Shown: in pieces, positions 1-4,833 of the stretch | Layout of the letters: each line of letters starts with the position of its first letter | How positions within the stretch are numbered: position 1 is the first letter of the stretch | Source of the DNA: JBCBAP01 sp038532435 | Lineage (GTDB): Bacteria; Pseudomonadota; Alphaproteobacteria; Rhodobacterales; Rhodobacteraceae | Assembly (NCBI GenBank): GCA_038532435.1 | Contig: JBCBAP010000121.1 | Coordinates: forward strand, 1-5,510 | Direction: 5' to 3' | Length of the DNA stretch: 5,510 bases | Position numbers and translations under genes: made by a program | The notes under the pieces: generated by a model | The model's database searches: none | Seen by the model: only the letters and a program-made list of their open reading frames with translations | What the model was told of the DNA's origin: nothing

Positions 1-62
1 ACAACGTGATAACGATTTCTGAAGAAGATGCCTACATCCTCTGGATCACGTCGCTGGAGTGA
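1..62 (+). CDS. C-terminal tail of an unidentified protein (5' end outside the window)
   Basis: The frame with codons starting at position 3 is open from the left edge to a TGA at 60-62 and reads NVITISEEDAYILWITSLE. The other two plus frames close at positions 7 and 20. The codons near the end (ATC, CTC, TGG, ATC, ACG, TCG, CTG, GAG) fit a GC-rich coding region. The stop lies 15 bases before the sulfotransferase start, and that gene's ribosome binding site follows directly, so the two are probably co-transcribed. Twenty residues are too few to name a family. The open frame could be chance, so confidence is moderate. Confidence 0.45.
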   Translation, partial: NVITISEEDAYILWITSLE

Positions 63-66
63 TCTG

Positions 67-72
67 AGGAGG
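67..72 (+). promoter_or_regulatory. Ribosome binding site of the sulfotransferase-like gene
   Basis: AGGAGG, inside a purine-rich run (66-75), lies 5 bases before the GTG at 78. This strong Shine-Dalgarno match decides the GTG start. It also places the start just after the stop of the preceding frame, which suggests translation within one operon. Confidence 0.7.
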
Positions 73-77
73 GGGCC

Positions 78-827
78 GTGCTGGCCTTCGGTTGTCTCTA
101 CTATCTGGATGTGCCCAAGACCGGCAGCAGCCGCATCGCCGAGGTGCTGCGGACTCATCTCAATGCGCCCTATGAGGGGGGGGTCCGGCATCGTCCATTG
201 TCCGCCCGATACGATCCGCGGCGAGCGCGGCTGCTGAGCGTCCGCCATCCGGTTCAGTTCTACCGTTCACTCTTCGCCTACGGGTGCGGCGGGCGGGGGC
301 GGGTTCATGCGCGGCTGCAGGAGGCGGGGCATGCGGATCTGTATCAGGCCGATCAGGCCGGATTCCACCGTTGGCTCGAATGGATGCTCGATCCGGAAAA
401 CGGGGCAGTCCTCGGGCACGGCTACGGGGCCGGGCGGATCGCTGACCTCGTGGGCTTCGCCTCGTTCCAGGTGATCCGGATGGGGCTGCCGGGCAGCGAC
501 CGCCTGATCGGGGAGATGGAGACGCGCCATGATGTCACCGTCCGCTTCGATCGTCCGGCCCACTCGCCGCACGCGATCATCCGGTGTGAGCGGCTTGAGA
601 TGGACCTTCTCGACGCCGTGAGAACCCTCGAACTGCCCCTCAGGTACGGACGGCCAGAGCTAAAACGGGAGCTGGCGAAGGGCATCCGACGCAACGCAAG
701 CCCGCTTGCGAGCGCGTTCGACATCTCCCGCCTTCCCGCAAACCTGCAAGCCGCGGTGCGGGAGCGGGAATGGCTCATGTGGCAGCGGTTCGGCTACCCT
801 CCCGCGCGGGCCGATGCCGCCGCCTGA
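78..827 (+). CDS. Sulfotransferase-family-like protein, 249 aa
   Basis: Probably a soluble PAPS-dependent sulfotransferase-like enzyme that moves sulfate from 3'-phosphoadenylylsulfate to an unknown acceptor, perhaps a cell-surface glycan. What is seen: an N-terminal beta strand runs into DVPKTGSS (residues 11-18), which resembles the PKTG-type 5'-phosphosulfate-binding loop with Lys14. HRPLS (38-42) follows. LLSVRHPVQFYRS (52-64) then resembles the 3'-phosphate-binding segment, with Arg56 and Ser64 in the expected places. The second half is less recognisable and ends in an Ala-rich tail. There is no signal peptide or membrane segment. The GTG start is supported by AGGAGG 5 bases upstream. 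The family link rests on two short motifs, so activity and substrate are inference. A run of eight G (176-183) and a tandem 9-base repeat (343-351, 352-360) lie inside the gene. It probably follows the truncated gene at the left edge in one transcript and converges on the patatin gene. Confidence 0.7.
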   Translation: MLAFGCLYYLDVPKTGSSRIAEVLRTHLNAPYEGGVRHRPLSARYDPRRARLLSVRHPVQFYRSLFAYGCGGRGRVHARLQEAGHADLYQADQAGFHRWLEWMLDPENGAVLGHGYGAGRIADLVGFASFQVIRMGLPGSDRLIGEMETRHDVTVRFDRPAHSPHAIIRCERLEMDLLDAVRTLELPLRYGRPELKRELAKGIRRNASPLASAFDISRLPANLQAAVREREWLMWQRFGYPPARADAAA

Positions 828-877
828 TCCGCAATCCAAGCGCGCAGAATGGCTGGCTGCAGCGCCGGCCGGATCAA

Positions 878-894
878 CGGGCGCCAATCGCCCG
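878..894. terminator. Weak GC hairpin in the convergent spacer
   Basis: CGGGCG (878-883) and CGCCCG (889-894) form a 6-bp stem with a 5-base loop. A second short stem follows (GCGCC 911-915 with GGCGC 920-924). Both lie in the 126-base gap between two convergent genes, where a terminator is expected for each. Neither is followed by a T-run on either strand, so an intrinsic terminator is not clearly shown. They may only cap or stabilise 3' ends, or reflect high GC. Confidence 0.25.
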
Positions 895-953
895 AAGGGC
901 TCAGGGGAATGCGCCGCAGGGCGCGCCGATCGGGACCGTGCGCCGGGGCATGC

Positions 954-1994
954 TCACTGGAACATGGCGCGCAGGTCGACGCTGCTGCGCTCGTTGAGAT
1001 CACCCCAGTGCGCCTTGAGGAATGCATCCGCCGCTGCGTACCCCTTTTCGAACAGATCGTTGAGCAGGGCGTCGTCGGGCTGCAGCTTCGTCGCGACGTT
1101 CAGGGCCGCCATGGTCGCGTCGTCCCGGATCGAGTGGATCAGCACATCCTTCATGGTTCCCGGGCCCAGATGTCCATCCTCGAGCAACCGCTTGACGAAG
1201 TCGATTGCCCGCAACTCGCGCAGCAGTGAGGAGTTGAAGCTGATCTCGTTCACGCGGTTAAGGATGTCGCTGGCGGAGGTGGGCACGTCCGACCGCTCGA
1301 TGGGATTGATGTGGACGATCAGTACGTCCCGGGTCTTGGTCTCGTAGAAAAGCGGGAACAGGGCGGGATTGCCGATATAGCCACCGTCCCAATAGGCCTC
1401 CACTTTCTTGGTGCAAGGATCCTCGATCTCGATCGCCTGAAAGAGGGTCGGCAGGCAGGCGGAAGCCAGGATCGCCTCGACCGAAATCTCGTCACCCTGA
1501 AACACCTTGATCTTGCCGGACCGCACGTTCGTCGCGCAGATGAAGAGCTTGGGCTCGCAGGATCGACAGACGAGACCGAAGTCGAGGTCCCGCAGCAGGG
1601 GGTCAAGCGGGTGCAGATTGAGCGGGTTAAAATCGTAAGGGGAGAAGATCCGGCTCACGAACTCGCCTGCGAGATAAGCGGGATCCACGCTTGGCTTGAA
1701 CGGGGAATGCTCCGGCGTGACCGCCTTGAGCCAACTGCGCAGGGGGTTTGATTTGCGGCCCATCGCGGCAATCTGGGTCCAGAAGTCGGCGAGTGCTGCC
1801 TTGGCGGTCTCCCGGTTCCCGCTGACGAGGCCATGCTTCATCACCGCCGCGTTCATGGCACCTGCTGAGGTCGCGGTGATGCCTTCGAAATCGAGCGTCT
1901 CCTCCTCGAGCAGCCGGTCGAGGGCCCCCCAGGTGAGCGCGCCATGGGCACCGCCCCCCTGCAGGGCGAGATTGATCTTCTTGCGCGCGGTCAC
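954..1994 (-). CDS. Patatin-like phospholipase family hydrolase, 346 aa (candidate PHB/oligomer hydrolase)
   Basis: A cytoplasmic serine hydrolase of the patatin family, which uses a Ser-Asp dyad on acyl esters. Seen in order, numbered from the GTG: the oxyanion-hole loop GGGAHG (13-18); the nucleophile elbow TATSAGAMN (40-48) with Ser43; a conserved NPLNLHPL segment (123-130); ASACLPTLFQAIEI (177-190); and the catalytic Asp203 in WDGG (202-205). The elbow reads A-T-S-A-G, not the usual G-x-S-x-G. No signal peptide or membrane helix is seen. Start choice: the GTG at 1994 shares GTGA with the bdhA stop and gives MTARKKINLALQGGG. A TTG at 2006 would add four residues. The overlap implies translational coupling with bdhA. 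From known cases of patatin-type polyhydroxyalkanoate depolymerases beside 3-hydroxybutyrate dehydrogenases (Haloferax mediterranei), I infer a role in releasing 3-hydroxybutyrate from PHB or its oligomers. A phospholipase role is the alternative. Confidence 0.88.
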   Translation of the reverse strand: MTARKKINLALQGGGAHGALTWGALDRLLEEETLDFEGITATSAGAMNAAVMKHGLVSGNRETAKAALADFWTQIAAMGRKSNPLRSWLKAVTPEHSPFKPSVDPAYLAGEFVSRIFSPYDFNPLNLHPLDPLLRDLDFGLVCRSCEPKLFICATNVRSGKIKVFQGDEISVEAILASACLPTLFQAIEIEDPCTKKVEAYWDGGYIGNPALFPLFYETKTRDVLIVHINPIERSDVPTSASDILNRVNEISFNSSLLRELRAIDFVKRLLEDGHLGPGTMKDVLIHSIRDDATMAALNVATKLQPDDALLNDLFEKGYAAADAFLKAHWGDLNERSSVDLRAMFQ

Positions 1995-2776
1995 AGCGCG
2001 GTCCAACCGCCATCTACTGAAATCGTCGTGCCCGTGATCTGGGCCGCCGCGTCGGAGCAGAGGAAAGCGACCGTCCCGCCGAGCTGGGCGACAGTGGCAA
2101 ACTCCTTTGAGGGTTGCCGCTCAAGCAGCACCTCCCGGATCACCGTTTCCCGGTCCATGCCGTACTTTTCCATCGTATCCGGGATCTGTTCCTCCACGAG
2201 GGGGGTCAGCACGTAGCCCGGGCAGACCGCGTTGCAGGTAATCGGCTCCTCTGCGGTTTCGAGGGCGACCACCTTGCTCAAGCCCACAACCCCATGTTTG
2301 GCGGCCACATAGGCGGACTTGTAGGGCGAGGCTGTGAGCCCGTGGGCGGAGGCAATGTTCACCACCCGACCCCAGCCCGCGTCCCGCATCAGAGGCAGGG
2401 CGGCCGCGGTGGTGTGGAATGCGGAACTCATGTTGATCGCAATGATCGCGTCCCACTTCGCTGTCGGGAATTCGTCGATACCCGCGACGAATTGGATGCC
2501 CGCATTGTTGATCAGGATGTCGGCGGAACCGAGCTTCTCATAGGCTGTCGTCACCAGCGCGCGGCAGGCTTCGGGCTTTGACATGTCGGCGCTGACGTAG
2601 ATCGCCTTCGTGTCGGTTTCGGCGGCGATCCGCTCAGCGAGCGCGTGATCTTCCGCGGAGTCCGTGAACGAGTTGAGAACGACGTTAGCGCCGAGCTTCG
2701 CCAGCTCCTCCGCCACGCCGAGCCCGATGCCCGAATTTGATCCCGTGATGATGGCGGTCTTGCCTGCGACGGACAT
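1991..2776 (-). CDS. bdhA: D-3-hydroxybutyrate dehydrogenase (BdhA), short-chain dehydrogenase, 261 aa
   Basis: Oxidises D-3-hydroxybutyrate to acetoacetate with NAD+ (EC 1.1.1.30) in the cytoplasm, a step in use of PHB and ketone bodies. Classical short-chain dehydrogenase features are all present: the cofactor loop TGSNSGIG (11-18), NNAG (90-93), Asn115, Ser143, and Tyr156-x3-Lys160. The residues that bind substrate carboxylate in the well-studied Pseudomonas enzyme have counterparts here: Gln95, His145, Lys153, Gln197 and the C-terminal Trp258 in DGGWTAL. This separates it from generic ketoreductases. Position 188 is Tyr where, as I recall, that enzyme has Trp. The ATG at 2776 is chosen because it gives the family length and has GGGGAG 6 bases upstream. 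The frame stays open 30 codons further, to 2866, but that stretch has no family sequence and runs into the terminator T-run. The stop overlaps the patatin gene by four bases. Confidence 0.95.
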   Translation of the reverse strand: MSVAGKTAIITGSNSGIGLGVAEELAKLGANVVLNSFTDSAEDHALAERIAAETDTKAIYVSADMSKPEACRALVTTAYEKLGSADILINNAGIQFVAGIDEFPTAKWDAIIAINMSSAFHTTAAALPLMRDAGWGRVVNIASAHGLTASPYKSAYVAAKHGVVGLSKVVALETAEEPITCNAVCPGYVLTPLVEEQIPDTMEKYGMDRETVIREVLLERQPSKEFATVAQLGGTVAFLCSDAAAQITGTTISVDGGWTAL

Positions 2777-2782
2777 GTGCTG

Positions 2783-2788
2783 CTCCCC
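2783..2788 (-). promoter_or_regulatory. Ribosome binding site of bdhA
   Basis: On the minus strand GGGGAG ends 6 bases before the ATG at 2776. It fixes the start at MSVAGK and argues against the longer open frame. Confidence 0.65.
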
Positions 2789-2802
2789 AAGTGACGGTAC
2801 GC

Positions 2803-2835
2803 TTCGCATTGCAAGATACATACCGCACATGCGAA
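2803..2835. repeat. Inverted repeat upstream of bdhA (possible operator)
   Basis: TTCGCAT (2803-2809) and ATGCGAA (2829-2835) are perfect inverted copies 19 bases apart. They lie 27-59 bases upstream of the bdhA start. The spacer contains a TATGTAT (minus strand) that could be a -10 element and a TTGCAA (2809-2814). The placement suits a repressor or activator site for the bdhA operon, but 7-bp arms with a long spacer can arise by chance. No known operator is recognised. Confidence 0.3.
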
Positions 2836-2864
2836 ATGCGAGGCTGGCGCATTCGGGTGGGAAC

Positions 2865-2893
2865 AAAAAAAACGCCCTCGCAAGGAGGGCGTT
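2865..2893 (-). terminator. Strong intrinsic (Rho-independent) terminator on the minus strand
   Basis: The arms AACGCCCTC (minus 2893-2885) and GAGGGCGTT (minus 2879-2871) form a perfect 9-bp stem around the 5-base loop CTTGC. The stem runs directly into eight T (minus 2872-2865, sharing the last two stem bases). This is a textbook terminator for minus-strand transcripts. On the plus strand no T-run follows, so it does not serve that direction. It lies 88 bases upstream of the bdhA start, with no minus-strand coding gene before it, so it must end a non-coding RNA or control read-through into bdhA. Confidence 0.88.
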
Positions 2894-2940
2894 AAGTTAT
2901 TGAGGCAGGTTTCATACAGGCAAGAAACCTATCGAGCAGT
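2865..2940 (-). ncRNA. Candidate small RNA of about 76 nt upstream of bdhA
   Basis: Inferred from three elements in register on the minus strand. First, a weak promoter (-35 TTGGGT 2975-2970, 17-base spacer, -10 TAATGT 2952-2947) predicts a start near 2940. Second, a 7-bp hairpin pairs AGGTTTC (2930-2924) with GAAACCT (2913-2907) around a 10-base loop. Third, a strong terminator ends at 2865. Between the hairpins is an A/U-rich single-stranded stretch (about 2906-2894), as seen at Hfq sites. The terminator arm and loop carry CCTCCTT (2888-2882), complementary to a Shine-Dalgarno sequence. There is no convincing reading frame. Length and shape recall alphaproteobacterial trans-acting sRNAs such as the suhB/MmgR type, one of which affects PHB storage in Sinorhizobium, but I cannot confirm homology. 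An attenuated bdhA leader is the main alternative. The 5' end is uncertain by tens of bases. Confidence 0.55.
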
Positions 2941-2946
2941 GCCCTC

Positions 2947-2986
2947 ACATTACGCCCTAGAGTCCCGAAACCCAAGATATTTTTTT
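2947..2986 (-). promoter_or_regulatory. Candidate promoter for the small RNA or bdhA leader
   Basis: On the minus strand an A-tract (A7, 2986-2980, continuing TATCT) lies just upstream of TTGGGT (2975-2970), in the position of an UP element. A spacer of exactly 17 bases leads to TAATGT (2952-2947). Each hexamer matches only three of six sigma-70 consensus positions, but the -35 keeps TTG. The strength of the call comes from the spacing, the A-tract and the terminator downstream. Confidence 0.4.
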
Positions 2987-3013
2987 GCAGCGGATCGGGG
3001 CTTCCTGTACCCT
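2985..3013 (+). promoter_or_regulatory. Possible promoter of the YejA-type binding protein gene
   Basis: TTGCAG (2985-2990), 17 bases, then TACCCT (3008-3013) is the best sigma-70-like pair before the gene. It predicts a start near 3020 and a leader of about 35 bases. Each hexamer matches three of six positions. Its T-rich upstream flank is the same tract that forms the A-tract of the opposing minus-strand promoter, so the two promoters would lie back to back and might compete. Confidence 0.28.
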
Positions 3014-3054
3014 CGGTTGAAAACGACAATCACATTGAGGCGAATGGTGCACAA

Positions 3055-4833
3055 ATGTCACGACTTCTGATCACGGTCGCAACGATTGGCTGCCTGACAA
3101 CAGCAGCGGTCGCAGCCCCACAACATGGGCTTTCGATGTATGGGGACCCGGCGCTACCACCAGATTTTGAGCATCTGCCCTATGCGAACCCGGCGGCACC
3201 GACAGGCGGTGAAATCGTGTTCGGGGAGGCCGCGGGCTTCGACAGTCTCAACCCCTACATCTTAAAGGGGAGGGCGCCCTGGGGCGTTCGGGCGCATGTG
3301 GTCGAGAGCCTGCTCGGGCGGAACTGGGATGAACCCTTCGCGCTCTATGGTTTGCTCGCCGAATCGGTCGAGGTCGGGACGGAGCGGGAGTGGGTGGAGT
3401 TTCACCTGAACCCCAAGGCGGCCTTCTCCGACGGCAGCCCGGTGACGGTCGAAGATGTCGTGTGGTCCATGCAGACCCTCGCCGAGGAAGGGCGCCCGAA
3501 CTTCCGTTCGTCCTGGGACAAGGTGGAAAGCTGGGAGCAGACCGGGGAGCGATCCGTCCGCTTCAACCTGTCCGGAGAAGATCGCGAGCTTCCGCTTATC
3601 CTCGGCCTTCGTCCGATCCTGAAGAAGGCCGACTGGGACGGCATCCCGTTTGCGGAGAGCAGTCTGCGGCCGCTCATCGCGTCCGGCGCCTATGTGATCG
3701 GGGATCTCGAACCGAACCGGTTCATCAACTTCGACCGAAACCCGGACTACTGGGGTAGGGATGAGCCGTTCAACGCCGGCCGGCACAAGCTTGACCGCAT
3801 CCGCTATGAATTCTTCGGCGATGCCTCCGTCGTCTGGCAGTCCTTCACCGCGGGAGAGATCTCCGTGTTCCGGGAGGGCGACATCACGAAGTGGGAGACG
3901 GGCTACGACTTCCCCCGGGCGGAGAACGGCGATGTGGTGAGATCCGAGATACCCCATCAGCGCCCCTCCGGCATGAAAGGGTTCGTCTTCAACACGCGAA
4001 AGCCGCTCTTCGAGGATGTGCGGGTCCGCGATGCGCTCCTGCACGCCTTTAACTTCGAATGGATCAACGAGCGGCTCAATGCCGGGGCCTATCCGCGCAT
4101 GACGAGCTTCTTTGCCAATTCGCAACTCGCTTTCGACGGGGAGGCGAGTGAGGCGGAGCGGGCGTTGCTCGCACCCTACATGGACGAGTTGAACGATGAT
4201 GCGCTGACCGCCTACGCGCTGCCCCAGTCGACGGGTGACCTGCGCAACCGGCGCAACCTGCGCAAGGCGACCCAGCTTCTCGCCGAGGCGGGCTGGACCA
4301 TTCAGGATGGTGTGCTGAAGAACGAGGCAGGGGTGCCGTTTACCTTCGAGATCCTGCTGCGGTCCTCCGCCAACGAGGGCATCGCGAACATCTACTCCGA
4401 TGCGCTGGAGCGTCTGGGCATCGCCGTCACGCTCAACCTCATCGATGGCGCGCAGTACACGGAGCGGTTGGCGGACTATGATTTCGACATGATCGTGCAC
4501 CGCTGGGCGCTGTCGCTCAGCCCCGGGAACGAACAGTATAACTACTGGGGGTCCGACGGGGTGGAGACGCAAGGAACCCGGAATTACATGGGTCGTGGTG
4601 GAGAAGCAGCGGACGCGATGATCGACGCGATCCTGTCATCGACGACCCGGGACGAGTTCGTGACCGCGGTGAAGGCGCTCGACCGCGTGCTGACCACGGG
4701 GCGCTATGTGATCCCGTTCTGGCATAATCCGACGAGCCTTGTTGCCCACAAGTCGGAACTGAGCTTCCCGGAAACCCTGCCGATCTACGGGGATTGGATC
4801 GGGTTCATGCCGGACGTCTGGTGGTCCGAGTAA
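3055..4833 (+). CDS. Periplasmic solute-binding protein, family 5, YejA type, 592 aa
   Basis: The extracytoplasmic binding component of an oligopeptide-type ABC importer; E. coli YejA, which works with YejBEF in peptide and microcin C uptake, is the closest family I recognise. Residues 1-20 are a Sec signal peptide with probable cleavage after AVA (18-20). The mature start HGLSMYGDPALP...PYANPAAPTGGEI (24-54) is typical of the YejA group. The family-5 domain follows, with FSDGSPVTVEDV near 124-135, the conserved VRVRDALLHAFNFEWIN at 322-338, and a WW-rich C terminus. Length fits the family. The ATG at 3055 has no well-spaced ribosome site (GAGG is 14 bases upstream), but no better in-frame start exists and the signal peptide begins here. 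No yejB/E/F-like permease or ATPase gene adjoins it: a divergent sRNA/bdhA region lies before it and a convergent gene after. It must use a permease encoded elsewhere, or act only as a sensor or scavenger. The peptide substrate is inference. Confidence 0.92.
   Translation: MSRLLITVATIGCLTTAAVAAPQHGLSMYGDPALPPDFEHLPYANPAAPTGGEIVFGEAAGFDSLNPYILKGRAPWGVRAHVVESLLGRNWDEPFALYGLLAESVEVGTEREWVEFHLNPKAAFSDGSPVTVEDVVWSMQTLAEEGRPNFRSSWDKVESWEQTGERSVRFNLSGEDRELPLILGLRPILKKADWDGIPFAESSLRPLIASGAYVIGDLEPNRFINFDRNPDYWGRDEPFNAGRHKLDRIRYEFFGDASVVWQSFTAGEISVFREGDITKWETGYDFPRAENGDVVRSEIPHQRPSGMKGFVFNTRKPLFEDVRVRDALLHAFNFEWINERLNAGAYPRMTSFFANSQLAFDGEASEAERALLAPYMDELNDDALTAYALPQSTGDLRNRRNLRKATQLLAEAGWTIQDGVLKNEAGVPFTFEILLRSSANEGIANIYSDALERLGIAVTLNLIDGAQYTERLADYDFDMIVHRWALSLSPGNEQYNYWGSDGVETQGTRNYMGRGGEAADAMIDAILSSTTRDEFVTAVKALDRVLTTGRYVIPFWHNPTSLVAHKSELSFPETLPIYGDWIGFMPDVWWSE

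Noticed and set aside
343..360. Tandem 9-base repeat ATCAGGCCG in the sulfotransferase-like gene
   Set aside because: It is in frame, has only two copies and encodes a short Q-A-D-Q-A-G stretch. It is too small to suggest a functional repeat.
954..2006. Patatin gene starting at TTG 2006 (350 aa)
   Set aside because: The GTG at 1994 forms the classic four-base overlap with the bdhA stop and leaves a short natural N terminus before the GGGAHG loop. The TTG is possible but less likely.
1991..2866. Longer bdhA starting at the in-frame start at 2866 (291 aa)
   Set aside because: The extra 30 residues do not resemble the family and begin inside the terminator T-run. The ATG at 2776 has a well-spaced GGGGAG and gives the normal length.
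2950..2986. Plus-strand terminator ending in the T-run at 2980-2986
   Set aside because: No stem-forming sequence precedes the T-run on the plus strand. The tract fits better as an A-tract upstream of the minus-strand promoter.
3044..3070. Short out-of-frame ORF (ATG at 3044, eight codons) overlapping the binding-protein start
   Set aside because: GAGG is only 3 bases before this ATG, too close for good initiation, and nothing else supports a regulatory leader peptide.
3085..3096. Possible lipoprotein cysteine (Cys13) in the binding-protein signal peptide
   Set aside because: The preceding residues T-I-G do not fit a lipobox, and an AVA signal peptidase I site follows at 18-20.
3262..4572. 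Long 436-codon open frame on the minus strand inside the binding-protein gene
   Set aside because: It is a shadow of the plus-strand gene. The plus frame has a signal peptide and clear family motifs, while the minus product resembles no family I recognise.
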